Source: SAR324 cluster bacterium
Lineage (GTDB): Bacteria; SAR324; JACQKK01
Reading direction: 5' to 3'
Length of the DNA: 41,942 bases
NCBI GenBank assembly: GCA_022574555.1
Contig: JACZRV010000019.1
Coordinates: forward strand, 1 to 41,942
Under the pieces are notes generated by a model, which had not been told where the DNA came from, made no database searches, and saw only the letters and a list, made by a program, of their open reading frames with translations. Below are positions 26,214-34,602 of this stretch, one piece after another. Numbering within the stretch: position 1 is the first letter of the stretch; every line of letters starts with the position of its first letter. Made by a program: the position numbers and the translations under genes.

Positions 26214-26526
26214 TTGGCTCCGTCGGTGCTCCGGCCATCGGTGCCGGTGTGGCCTCTATGATCTGGTCAGGACTCTGAACCGGTTAATGATTATTAATGC
26301 TGTCCCGCAAGTCAAGAAATATATTGCATAACGCGAATTTGATATGCAATATAATGCATAAACCTGGAAATTGGCTAGTCGATTCTCCGAGGAACAACGG
26401 GGCAAACGACCGAATGACATTGGTTAACGGCCCCGGTTAGCGGCCCCCAATGGGTCACTTCCGCTCCGATCGTGGTATGATGAGTGGAACCACTCGGGGC
26501 AACATCTTGATCTGCCCGGCGAGACC
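26214..26526. promoter_or_regulatory. divergent boxC-boxR control region
   Basis: This 313-bp region holds the promoters of both operons and is much more AT-rich than its flanks between about 26285 and 26375. For boxCB on the minus strand, TTGACT at 26310-26315 is a good -35, followed about 16 bases later by a weak TAATCA. For boxR, a perfect TATAAT (26350-26355) lies inside the BoxR operator. The segment 26380-26526 shows no clear element. Confidence 0.55.
26320..26358. promoter_or_regulatory. probable BoxR operator (TGCA-N6-TGCA with 11-bp inverted repeat)
   Basis: Three TGCA cores lie at 26325, 26345 and 26355; the last two form TGCA-N6-TGCA, the pattern I know from BzdR/BoxR operators. 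A perfect inverted repeat TATATTGCATA (26320-26330) / TATGCAATATA (26343-26353) includes the first two cores. The boxR -10 (TATAAT) falls between the two right-hand cores, so autorepression is expected, and the left arm abuts the boxCB -35. Binding by BoxR is inferred. Confidence 0.75.
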
Positions 26527-27483
26527 ATGGATCTGCTTAGCGCACTGGGCCGTTCGGTGCGAAATTCCCGCGAAAGCCTGGGCCTCAGCCGTAGATCCCT
26601 GGCGCAACGCGCGGGTCTCAGCATCCGATTCCTGGCGCAACTGGAAAGCGGTACGGGCAATATATCCGTATCCAAGCTCGACAAACTGGCCCGGGCCATG
26701 GGCCTCGCCGCTGCCGATCTGTTGGCCGGCAGCAATGGATTGCCACAAGTGACACTCTCGGCGGATGCGCTCGGCGAGTTGCGTCAAGAAGTCGCCGAAC
26801 TGGTTGCACTCTGTCCCCCAGAACATTTGCAGCGGGTGATATCACTTTTGCGGAATGGCCTGCTGCGGAATAGGGGCGAAACGGATGCCGAACCCCATCT
26901 GCCTATTATTGCGTTGATCGGGTTGCGGGGAGCAGGCAAGTCAACGGTGGGGCCCTTGCTGGCCGAGCGGCTGGGTGTGCCATTCGTCGAGCTCGATGCG
27001 TTGATTGAGGACGCGGGGGGGCTGGCCATCCCAGAAATATTTGAGCTACACGGTGAGCGGTACTACCGGGAATCCGAGAGGCGGGCGCTGCGGGAATTGA
27101 TCGACGGAAACAGCCCCGTGGTGGTGGCCGTTTCCGGTGGGATCGTCAACGATCCCCAATCTTTTGCCATGCTCAAGGGCAGCACACGGCTCGTTTGGCT
27201 GCGTGCGACACCCGCAGATCACATGGCCCGCGTGGCGGCCCAGGGTGATCATCGCCCCATGCGCAATCGGCCCGATGCCATGGCGGAGTTGAAAGGGCTG
27301 CTGGGGGTGCGGACGCCGTTTTACCGGCAGGCTGCATTCACCATTGATACGACCGGCACCAAGCCGGAAACCTGCGTGTGGCAGCTGGCGTCGCAGTTGG
27401 CGGTCGATACCATGGCCCGGAGCGTCGATCCTGACCGACTCGAAGGAATGGCTACATCCCGTAGCCGGCCGAATATGGATTGA
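26527..27483 (+). CDS. boxR: BoxR-type transcriptional regulator (XRE HTH plus shikimate-kinase-like domain)
   Basis: The 318-residue protein joins an XRE-type helix-turn-helix (about 5-66, with SRRSLAQRAGLSIRFLAQLE) to a shikimate-kinase-like domain (about 125-300). The latter has a P-loop, GLRGAGKST (132-140). This architecture is that of BzdR and BoxR, repressors that sense benzoyl-CoA with the kinase-like domain. It is divergent from boxCB with the TGCA-type operator between them, which supports the call strongly. The kinase-like domain is thought to be a ligand sensor, not a metabolic enzyme. It should repress boxCB and probably itself until benzoyl-CoA accumulates. Confidence 0.93.
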   Translation: MDLLSALGRSVRNSRESLGLSRRSLAQRAGLSIRFLAQLESGTGNISVSKLDKLARAMGLAAADLLAGSNGLPQVTLSADALGELRQEVAELVALCPPEHLQRVISLLRNGLLRNRGETDAEPHLPIIALIGLRGAGKSTVGPLLAERLGVPFVELDALIEDAGGLAIPEIFELHGERYYRESERRALRELIDGNSPVVVAVSGGIVNDPQSFAMLKGSTRLVWLRATPADHMARVAAQGDHRPMRNRPDAMAELKGLLGVRTPFYRQAAFTIDTTGTKPETCVWQLASQLAVDTMARSVDPDRLEGMATSRSRPNMD

Positions 27484-27506
27484 ACACAATTGGGAAAGGA
27501 AGGAAA

Positions 27507-27689
27507 ATGGCGAATGAGCCGGAGTCCTGGAAGCAACTGAAATGGATTGAACCTGAATCGCGATTCCTGATGAAATCGTTCCTGAAGCGCGATCTGGATG
27601 TAATGACGGATAGCGCTCGCCGCACCATCAACTGGTGCGTGCTGGCTCTCGACGTGGCCGTGATCTATATCGTGCTGAATTTTCTCTGA
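27507..27689 (+). CDS. small single-span membrane protein downstream of boxR
   Basis: This 60-residue protein begins ANEPESWKQLKWIEPES and ends with one hydrophobic segment, about residues 41-59 (WCVLALDVAVIYIVLNF), with nothing after it: a tail-anchored design. It starts at ATG 27507 with GGAAAGGAAGGAA upstream, a strong ribosome binding site, 23 bp after boxR, so it is probably cotranscribed. The family is not recognised. It may be unrelated to benzoate breakdown. Confidence 0.65.
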   Translation: MANEPESWKQLKWIEPESRFLMKSFLKRDLDVMTDSARRTINWCVLALDVAVIYIVLNFL

Positions 27690-27755
27690 ACACCGAAAAT
27701 CGGGAGCGGCTCGACTCGTGTGGGCAATGATCCAGTCGAATGGCAAGCCGCCCGT

Positions 27756-28685
27756 CTACCCGGGCATCTGGGTCGTGGGCCGTTGCAGATTCGAATTATC
27801 GGTCAGGATATCCAGGGCCATGGAAAGAGCCACGCCGGTTTCGCCGGGATGCTCGTTGGCGAAGGTGTGATCGCCTCTCACCGTGAGCACGACGCAAACG
27901 GCTGTAGCGTCGGCAAAATCCTCCACGCCCCTGGTCACCGAAGAATCTCTGCCTCGTAGTATGACCACCGGCACCCGAATTCTTGCCGCCCAATCGAAGA
28001 CCACTTTTTGCGGGCGGCCCAGGTAGGACGCCACCTCCACCCACGGCGGGCAGACCAGCCCGACTTCGCCCATTTCCGTCTCGGTCAGACCGGACTCCAG
28101 AAAAAGTTCGAAGGGCTCTGCTGCCCAATGTTTGAAGATGCCCCTGCTGCCAAGCCACGTTTCGGCCTCGGTGCGGCTGCTCCAGGTGTGGCGCCGGGTT
28201 CGGGCGCGTTCAATAATTTCACGGTCCGGGCCGGCGCCAACTGGGGGCCAATCCTCGTCGCGCCGCCAGGGCACCAGGGGATCGAGCAATATCAGGCCAG
28301 CCGCCAACTCTGGATGCTCGGCGGCAATCTGTAAGGAAAGAAGTGCGCCGTAGGAGTGACCCGCTAGGATAACCGGTGGTTGGAGGCGCGTGGTGATCAG
28401 ACGCCGCAGGTCGGCCAAGGGATCCTGCCAGCCGGTCAACGAAGGCTGCACCTGGCTGCCGCCGTGGCCACGGGCGTTGAGTGCGAAGACCCGCGCCCGC
28501 CCGAGTATGGAGCGGAACGCCGGGATATAACACCTGACGTTCAAACCGGTACCGTGGATGAAGGTGAGTACCGGCTTGTCGACGGCGGAAGATCCTGGTT
28601 CCCCGTTATCGCCGCCCCATATTTCACCGCGCAATACCAGGCCGTCCCCGGTTTGCAAATCGAAGGGTTGAATCACACCCGGCAC
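27756..28685 (-). CDS. alpha/beta-fold hydrolase
   Basis: The 309-residue protein has the oxyanion motif HGTG (44-47), the nucleophile elbow GHSYG with Ser111, an acid candidate in ILRGRDSSVT and the catalytic-histidine region GDHTFANEHP near the C-terminus. The fold is that of esterases, lipases and related hydrolases. No signal peptide is seen, so the enzyme is likely cytoplasmic. The substrate cannot be told. It lies 9 bp after the secreted 260-residue protein gene on the same strand, and the pair is likely one transcript. It is convergent with the boxR operon; a role in aromatic ester breakdown is conceivable but unsupported. Confidence 0.88.
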   Translation of the reverse strand: MPGVIQPFDLQTGDGLVLRGEIWGGDNGEPGSSAVDKPVLTFIHGTGLNVRCYIPAFRSILGRARVFALNARGHGGSQVQPSLTGWQDPLADLRRLITTRLQPPVILAGHSYGALLSLQIAAEHPELAAGLILLDPLVPWRRDEDWPPVGAGPDREIIERARTRRHTWSSRTEAETWLGSRGIFKHWAAEPFELFLESGLTETEMGEVGLVCPPWVEVASYLGRPQKVVFDWAARIRVPVVILRGRDSSVTRGVEDFADATAVCVVLTVRGDHTFANEHPGETGVALSMALDILTDNSNLQRPTTQMPG

Positions 28686-28694
28686 CGGTGGGCC

Positions 28695-29477
28695 TTACTG
28701 AAATTGGGAAATGCTGATCAATTCCTGCCGCCCGTCGGTGAGGGTGTACATGATCTGGTTGGGGCCGACCCATTCGATTTTCAATTCGGGCAACGCATTG
28801 AAGATCGGGAAGTCCAGATCGAGCAGGCGCTCGCTGTCGAATGCGGAAAGATGTAGCCGAATACCGAATTCCTTGTAGGTCTCATCGCCCACCCCCTCCC
28901 GTTCCACGACGGTGGACACGTGGTAGAACACCACTCCCGGTTCACCGGCCTGTGCGCCATCGGCTGTTTTGGACTGGGGGAGAAGATCGACCAGCCGGTT
29001 GCCCTCTACCACCCGGTAGAGCTTTTTGTAGACCACTCCGTCCAGCACCACGACGACGAAATGGTGCCCGGGGGCTATCGTCTCCACTCGGGCTTGGCGA
29101 TCCTGATGCTGAACGTAGACTCTAACCTGGGATTTGCCTTGGGCATCTTTGGCGAGATAGACGAACCGCCCCTCCTTGGGCAAGGGCGAAATGTGACTGA
29201 TCGTCTGGTTCGCCACGCTGAGTACAAGACGATTGTCATAGTAGACCGCGTTGTCCAAGCGATTTTCCGGGAAGATTTGGTACAAATCCACCATCACCAC
29301 GCCACGGTGTTCCTGGTTTGCGGGCAATTCCTCCAGCGCCCCTGCGGCCACAGGCGCAAAGCAGACCACAGCCATCACCACGGTCTTGCTCACAGTTTTC
29401 GCCACAGATTTCGCCAAATTAGCAATGCGCGTGCTCGGAATGCCGAGGGGCGGATTGATGCGGCGTGTGAAATTCAT
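28695..29477 (-). CDS. unrecognised secreted protein, 260 residues
   Basis: The protein starts with a basic segment and a hydrophobic stretch (about 32-46, VVMAVVCFAPVAAGA) typical of a signal peptide, so it should be periplasmic. The rest is predicted to be rich in beta strands (RLVLSVANQTISHI, HHFVVVVLDGVVYKKLYRV, LKIEWVGPNQIMYTL). I do not recognise a family or catalytic motif. There are no cysteines in the mature part. It precedes the alpha/beta hydrolase by 9 bp. The function is unknown. Confidence 0.75.
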   Translation of the reverse strand: MNFTRRINPPLGIPSTRIANLAKSVAKTVSKTVVMAVVCFAPVAAGALEELPANQEHRGVVMVDLYQIFPENRLDNAVYYDNRLVLSVANQTISHISPLPKEGRFVYLAKDAQGKSQVRVYVQHQDRQARVETIAPGHHFVVVVLDGVVYKKLYRVVEGNRLVDLLPQSKTADGAQAGEPGVVFYHVSTVVEREGVGDETYKEFGIRLHLSAFDSERLLDLDFPIFNALPELKIEWVGPNQIMYTLTDGRQELISISQFQ

Positions 29478-29631
29478 GACGTCACCGATGGAACGGATTT
29501 AGAAATTGCATCACCCAAGATGCCTGACGAATTCGCGGACGGCTATACGGAGCGGCCCCCGACAATCATGACAACGCCGGATCGAAATGGCAACGGAGGT
29601 CAATTCCGCAACGCCGGTATCGGTGACCGCG

Positions 29632-30552
29632 CTATTCGCTGGACGGGGATTCCACGATGCCAAAATGAAGTTCCATTTCGGGCCTGTCCCGGTAGGATTT
29701 GATGAACCCCTCGATCAGCACCTGCGCGCCTGGAGTCCATCGCTCCACGCCGATCTTTGCGGCAGACCGGGGGAAGGCTACCGCGCGAAAAACCCGTAGG
29801 GACCGCTTTCCGGTTAGTTCGATAATCCGCACGCCCTTGCGCAGGTATTTCACAGTCCGTAATTGACCGCGTACGCGGACATAAGTGCCCATCCTGCTTT
29901 GCGGATCGAACGAATCGACCGCATAGATGCCACCACCATACAACGGATTGGCGTCCGAACGGGGCGTCTTGCGCTCCTTGCGCAGCCGCCGAAGATAGCG
30001 ATCCATCGATGCCGGCTCCCGCCAAATTCCTTTGCGTTCGCTGAATGCCAGGCCCTCGGCCAGGGCATAGGCCTCGTATTCTTCGGGGAAGGAGAAGCGC
30101 GTATCGAAGTAAGAGTGGCCTTGACGAATCAGCGCCAGGTTGACGTTGCGCCCGTCTACCCACAGGACGCCCAAAGTCCGGCCATAATATCCGGTCGGCT
30201 TGGCCCGGGGCACTTCCAGCACGATAGCGGCACCCAGCACCGCAGCCATCATAAAGGCTTTCGCCGGCAGACCGTGTTCTAGATCAAGCCTCTTTTTGGA
30301 TTCGAAGGTTTCCGGCGTATCCACGTAAAGCAGGCGCACCCTCTCGCGGGGAAAATCCATTCTGCCGTCACCATCGAGATCAGCCTCGAACGTATCCCCG
30401 TCAACCACTCGAATCGGCACATCGAGTGACACCCGGGTAAAGGATGCCCAAGCCGAAGCCGCCGCCAACATGCATCCTAGGGTCGTGACCAGGAACCGGA
30501 CCCACCCTGCCCCTCGTTTCCTGGGGATGGCCCAAACGAGGCGATGCAACAT
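29632..30552 (-). CDS. secreted staphylococcal-nuclease-like protein
   Basis: With the start chosen at 30552 the product is 306 residues, with a signal peptide ending near SAWA. The SNase-like domain follows: VVDGDTF, RVRLLYVDTPE, then GYYGRTLGVLWVDGRNVNLA and RQGHSYF. Staphylococcal-type nucleases cleave DNA and RNA with Ca2+; key Asp and Arg positions of the motif appear present. The C-terminal 100 residues resemble an OB-fold (GTYVRVRGQLRTVKYL) and may bind nucleic acid. An ATG at 30624 is an alternative start; the farthest ATG (30717) lies upstream of the predicted transcription start and is unlikely. It would act in the periplasm or outside the cell. Confidence 0.8.
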   Translation of the reverse strand: MLHRLVWAIPRKRGAGWVRFLVTTLGCMLAAASAWASFTRVSLDVPIRVVDGDTFEADLDGDGRMDFPRERVRLLYVDTPETFESKKRLDLEHGLPAKAFMMAAVLGAAIVLEVPRAKPTGYYGRTLGVLWVDGRNVNLALIRQGHSYFDTRFSFPEEYEAYALAEGLAFSERKGIWREPASMDRYLRRLRKERKTPRSDANPLYGGGIYAVDSFDPQSRMGTYVRVRGQLRTVKYLRKGVRIIELTGKRSLRVFRAVAFPRSAAKIGVERWTPGAQVLIEGFIKSYRDRPEMELHFGIVESPSSE

Positions 30553-30708
30553 CGGCGATATTGCCCCTGGCGTCCGATTTTCACACCTGTGAACACCACG
30601 CCAAATAGTTATTTCAGTTTGCATGGCTCCCGTGCCTTTGGAATTTCCTGTGCCTTTTTGGATATGAAATGGCAATCGGCCATTGGATTTACCGTATCGA
30701 GGGTAAAT

Positions 30709-30737
30709 AGTAAACATATGTTGACGTTTATTGTCAA
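30709..30737 (-). promoter_or_regulatory. predicted promoter of the nuclease-like gene
   Basis: On the minus strand TTGACA (30732-30737), a perfect -35, is followed after 17 bases by TTTACT (30709-30714), 4 of 6 matches to the -10 consensus. Transcription would start near 30702, which helps choose a start codon downstream of that point. Confidence 0.55.
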
Positions 30738-30859
30738 GTAGGAATTGACTTCAGGGCGCGCATCACGTGCACTGAGCCAAGGGCACGTTTTCTCCTTGTG
30801 ATTATGTTGAAAGCAAGATATTCTGCTTTATCAACGGCTTACCACGCTGCGAGGCCGAT

Positions 30860-31204
30860 GTGCCGGAAACAAGAGTTACATTGGAGGCGATTTACGATCT
30901 GATCCTGACGCGCCGCGGGGCCGATCCGCAACAGTCCTATGTGTCCTCCATGATCCATAAAGGCGAGGACGCAATCCTGCAAAAAATCGGCGAGGAATGC
31001 TGCGAGGTCGTGATTGCGGCCAAGAACGGAGAAAAGGGCGCGTCGATCCACGAATTGGCCGATCTCTGGTTCCACCTATTGTTATGGATGGGCCACGCGG
31101 GCATCACGCCGGCCGACGTCGAGGAGGAACTCGGTAGAAGATTCGGCCGCACGGGGGTCCCGCCCGCCTCCGGTGCCCCGGAACCACCCCCTAACGAGCC
31201 TTGA
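30860..31204 (+). CDS. hisE: phosphoribosyl-ATP pyrophosphatase
   Basis: The 114-residue protein hydrolyses phosphoribosyl-ATP to phosphoribosyl-AMP, the second step of histidine synthesis. The MazG-like signature is clear: KIGEECCEVVIAAKN (about 42-56) and HELADLWFHLLLWM (about 64-77), with the acidic metal-binding residues in place. It starts at GTG 30860. No other his gene is adjacent; it lies 9 bp before the OYE-like gene, an unusual partner. The C-terminal 20 residues are a Pro-rich extension. Confidence 0.93.
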   Translation: MPETRVTLEAIYDLILTRRGADPQQSYVSSMIHKGEDAILQKIGEECCEVVIAAKNGEKGASIHELADLWFHLLLWMGHAGITPADVEEELGRRFGRTGVPPASGAPEPPPNEP

Positions 31205-31213
31205 GCTCATCCA

Positions 31214-32194
31214 ATGGAAGGCAACATGTTCGATTCTCCCACAGTGGCCAATCTTCAGATGTCCAATAGGGTCGTGTATTCTCCTTTCGCCGAGAATCAG
31301 GCCAACAGCGATGGCACGGTTTCGCAACAACTTTATGAATATTACCTGGACCTCGCCCGGGAAGGTACGGGGCTGGTGATCCTCGAGTCGGCGTACGTCG
31401 CAGGTCAGGGGCGCGGCTCATTTTCGCAACTGGGTCTTTCCGAGGAACGGCACACGGAACCACTCTATCGGCTGGTCAAGGCGATGCAGGCGGAAGGGGC
31501 GGCGGTGGGAATTCGACTCAGCCACGCTGGCGCGCGCACATCGGAAGCGATCTGCGGCGAACAGCCCATAGCGCCTTCGGTGATCAATTTCGGCAAGGAC
31601 TATAATATCAGCCGGGAATTCGATGAGGGAGACATCGAGGAGATTTCTTTATTTTTTATCCATGCCGCGGAACGGGCGGAGGAAATCGAAGCGAACCTGA
31701 TCGAAATCAACGGGAGCCAAATCTCACTGTTCGATCAGTGTCTATCGAAGCGGTTCAACCACCGTTTCGATAACTACGGCGGGCCGGTGGAAGGCCGAAT
31801 GCGACTGCCGACAGAGATCCTGAAAGCGATCAAGTCCCGCATCTCACCCAAATTACCGATATCCTACTTTTTCTCCATTCATGACAAGTTGGACGACGGA
31901 TTTACCGACGCGGACCTGAAGACCTTGCTCCACTCGCTGTCCGGCGCCAAAGTGGACATTTTCCATCCGGTGACGATTCACGTCATGAACAAGTTTTTCG
32001 AAACGGACGACACCCTGGTGGAATGGGTGGCCAAATCCACGCGCAAGCCCATCGTGGCGGAAGGAAACATCAAGTCGCCGCAGATCCTCAAGGAAGTCAT
32101 CGCCATGGGAAAAGCGCAAATCTATGCGCTGGACAAGGCGATATTCACCCGCCCCAATTGGTTCTCCTTCCTGCAAAAAAAGATCGTGCCATAG
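31214..32194 (+). CDS. Old Yellow Enzyme-like flavin oxidoreductase, atypical active site
   Basis: The 326-residue protein is an FMN-type TIM barrel of the OYE/NADH:flavin oxidoreductase family. It shows NRVVYSPFAEN near the start, RLSHAGART (101-109) and KRFNHRFDNYGGPVEGRMRL (179-198). Family members reduce activated C=C bonds or related substrates using NAD(P)H. The usual H-x-x-H/N pair that binds the substrate carbonyl (as in E-I-H-x-A-N/H-G-Y) is replaced: here it reads EINGSQIS, with Asn166 and Gln169. The C-terminus lacks the iron-sulfur and NAD-binding domains of longer relatives. Substrate is unknown. It is probably cotranscribed with hisE. Confidence 0.8.
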   Translation: MEGNMFDSPTVANLQMSNRVVYSPFAENQANSDGTVSQQLYEYYLDLAREGTGLVILESAYVAGQGRGSFSQLGLSEERHTEPLYRLVKAMQAEGAAVGIRLSHAGARTSEAICGEQPIAPSVINFGKDYNISREFDEGDIEEISLFFIHAAERAEEIEANLIEINGSQISLFDQCLSKRFNHRFDNYGGPVEGRMRLPTEILKAIKSRISPKLPISYFFSIHDKLDDGFTDADLKTLLHSLSGAKVDIFHPVTIHVMNKFFETDDTLVEWVAKSTRKPIVAEGNIKSPQILKEVIAMGKAQIYALDKAIFTRPNWFSFLQKKIVP

Positions 32195-32199
32195 TGCGC

Positions 32200-32222
32200 A
32201 GCCGGCTGCATCGCCGGCTTTA
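32200..32222 (+). terminator. probable terminator after the OYE-like gene
   Basis: A 7-bp stem AGCCGGC (32200-32206), loop of 6, GCCGGCT (32213-32219) is followed by a short TTTA tract, 6 bases past the stop codon. The T tract is weak. The rest of the 296-bp gap before the EF-G-like gene shows no convincing gene; one small open frame runs into the EF-G-like start but lacks support. Confidence 0.5.
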
Positions 32223-32490
32223 CAATCCGTGGGGGGTTCGATAGATTTCCCCGCATGCGTATAGGCATCGTGCCGGATTTGGTTCCTGCAGACGTACGTA
32301 CTTTCCGCCGAGCCCGATATCCGAGGTTGCCACGCCGTATCCGGAGCGCCAGATACGATAACCGGCCGGATCTTGGCCCAGCCAGGGGCGTGATGGCTGG
32401 GCCGCTGTCACCGAGTTCACCGCCGGCCAATCGCGTGGAGGAAATCCTGTGCGCCAATCCCCGGGCGGATTTCGATGAGGAGTTGGTGAG

Positions 32491-34551
32491 ATGGCTAACT
32501 ATGCAATCGGATTGATCGCCCACGGCGGTGCGGGCAAAACCTCACTGGCCGAAGCGATGCTCTACCGGGCCGGATCGGTAAAAAAGATGGGATCGATCGA
32601 AGAGGGTACGACCACTTTGGACACCGAACCGGAAGAAAAATCCCGCAAATCGAGTACCCAGTCCAGCGTGGGCTTCATGGAGTGGAATGGACACACCATC
32701 GATCTGATCGATACCCCCGGTTCGATGAATTTCGTGGGAAGCGCCATCGGCGCGGTCAGAGTGATTGACGGCGCGGTCATGCTCGCCGGAGCCGAGCCGG
32801 GGCTACAAAGCCAGACCGATCAGCTGTGGGAATTCCTCCAGGAATACCAAACGCCCAGGCTGATGGTGATCAACCGCATGGACCGCGAACAAGCCAATTT
32901 CTTCAATCGGCTGGACGCGCTCAATAACGAGGTGGGAAACATCTTCGTGCCGCTTCAATTGCCTTGGGGCGAGGGAGAGGGATTCAAGGGGATCGTGGAC
33001 CTGGTGGAAATGAAGGCCTACGACTACGGTAATCCGGACAAGCCCAAGGTGGTGGAGGTGCCGCAAGAATTCGCCGAACGTGTCGCGGAGTATCGAGTCA
33101 AGCTGGTGGAATCCGCCGCGGAGGGTGATGACGAACTGCTGGAAAAATATTTGGAAACTGAGCAATTGGAGCCCGACGAGGTGCGAAGAGGTTTGGTAGC
33201 GGCGGTCCAGGCATGCCAGATCGTGCCGGTGCTGTGTGCATCGGCGACGATGAACATCGGCACCGATCTCGTTCTGAATGCCGTAGTAGCGTACCTTCCC
33301 GATGCCGAGGCCAGGAAGAGCCAGCGTCGCGCCAGCGAATCGCCTCCGGAGGGATTTTCCGCGGATACCGCGGAAAACTCCGAGTTCGCGGCGTTGGTTT
33401 TCAAAACCAAGCTCGATCACTATGCCGGCAAGCTGAGCGTGATCCGGGTGCTTTCCGGCGAGTTGCACCCGGCGGACGAGATCTTCAATTTTGGCGCCAA
33501 TAAAAGCGAGCGGCCCGCTCATCTGTTCAAGATGCTGGGCAAGGATCATAAGGAAGTTGACACCCTGAAGGCCGGCGACGTAGGCGCGTTGCCCAAACTA
33601 AGCAGTGCATTGACAGGTCACACTTTGTGCTCCCCTAAACACAAGGTCCAGTTCGCCCCCATCAGTTTTCCCGATCCGGTGCTGACCTACGCGCTGATAT
33701 CCTCGGGCAAAGGCGACGATGAAAAAATGTCCCTGGCCCTGCACCGCATGATCGAGGAGGATCCCACCCTAAGTTACGGCCACCAGGGCGAGACCGGAGA
33801 TTTCCTGGTGAGTGGCATGGGCCAGATCCACCTGGATCTGGTGCTGGAGCGGTTTAAAAGGGAATACGGCATCACCGCAGAGTATGTGCTTCCTCACGTG
33901 CCTTACCGTGAAACGATCCGCAGCTCGAGCAAGGCTCAAGGCAAGTACAAGAAGCAGACCGGTGGCCGCGGGCAATACGGGGATTGCTGGCTGGAAATTA
34001 AGCCCAATGGCCAAGCCGAAGACCTGGAGTTTCACAGCGCCATCGTCGGCGGCTCCATTCCCAGGAACTTTATCCCCGCCATCGAAAAGGGCATCTCGGA
34101 GTCGATGCAGAAGGGAATCGTGGCGGGATTTCGCGTGATCGGCATTGACGTGACCGTTTACGACGGCAGTTTCCACGATGTCGATTCCTCCGAGATGGCC
34201 TTCAAGATCGCAGGATCGATGGCCTTCAAGAAAGCCATGGAGGCTGCCAAGCCTGTGTTGCTCGAACCCATCATGGAGGTCGAGGTGATCGTCAATCCGG
34301 ACCACATGGGCGACGTGATGGGTGACATCAACAGCCGCCGGGGCCGCGTATTGGGCATGGACAACAAGGGAAACAAGTCCGTCGTCCGCGCGGAAATCCC
34401 CATGGCTGAAGGGCTGACCTACGCCATCGATCTGCGCGCCATGACGTCGGGGCAGGGCCGGTTTACGCAGAAGTTCACCCGGTATCAGGACGTTCCCGCC
34501 GCTATCTCGGGAAAGGTGATCCAAGCCGCCCGGAAAGAGGCCGAAAAGTAA
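32491..34551 (+). CDS. EF-G paralogue (elongation factor G-like GTPase)
   Basis: The 686-residue protein has the five-domain EF-G layout, with the later domains well kept (QTGGRGQYGDCWLEIKP and AFKIAGSMAFKKAMEAAKP in domain IV, DINSRRGRV in domain V). The GTPase centre differs from true EF-G. The P-loop reads AHGGAGKT (10-17) instead of AHIDAGKT. Switch I lacks the RGITI motif, DTPG is followed by Ser78 where EF-G has the catalytic His, and G4 reads NRMD. It belongs with the EF-G-2/FusA-like paralogues, whose roles are poorly known. AGGAG lies 8 bases before the ATG. It is a single-gene unit by spacing, and no ribosomal-protein or tuf gene is nearby. Confidence 0.9.
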   Translation: MANYAIGLIAHGGAGKTSLAEAMLYRAGSVKKMGSIEEGTTTLDTEPEEKSRKSSTQSSVGFMEWNGHTIDLIDTPGSMNFVGSAIGAVRVIDGAVMLAGAEPGLQSQTDQLWEFLQEYQTPRLMVINRMDREQANFFNRLDALNNEVGNIFVPLQLPWGEGEGFKGIVDLVEMKAYDYGNPDKPKVVEVPQEFAERVAEYRVKLVESAAEGDDELLEKYLETEQLEPDEVRRGLVAAVQACQIVPVLCASATMNIGTDLVLNAVVAYLPDAEARKSQRRASESPPEGFSADTAENSEFAALVFKTKLDHYAGKLSVIRVLSGELHPADEIFNFGANKSERPAHLFKMLGKDHKEVDTLKAGDVGALPKLSSALTGHTLCSPKHKVQFAPISFPDPVLTYALISSGKGDDEKMSLALHRMIEEDPTLSYGHQGETGDFLVSGMGQIHLDLVLERFKREYGITAEYVLPHVPYRETIRSSSKAQGKYKKQTGGRGQYGDCWLEIKPNGQAEDLEFHSAIVGGSIPRNFIPAIEKGISESMQKGIVAGFRVIGIDVTVYDGSFHDVDSSEMAFKIAGSMAFKKAMEAAKPVLLEPIMEVEVIVNPDHMGDVMGDINSRRGRVLGMDNKGNKSVVRAEIPMAEGLTYAIDLRAMTSGQGRFTQKFTRYQDVPAAISGKVIQAARKEAEK

Positions 34552-34602
34552 TCGGAGGTACATCGCCCCCTTGGTGCAGCGAAAGGTCCGGCCAATACAG
34601 GG

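Noticed and set aside
30807..30834. Imperfect inverted repeat TTGAAAGCA / TGCTTTATCAA before hisE
   Set aside because: Arms differ by an indel and there is no T run or known regulator pattern; it may be chance.
32255..32515. 86-residue plus-strand open frame before the EF-G-like gene
   Set aside because: The frame overlaps the EF-G-like start by 25 bp, is arginine-rich like frames in GC-rich noncoding DNA and resembles no family; only its last 20 residues look protein-like.
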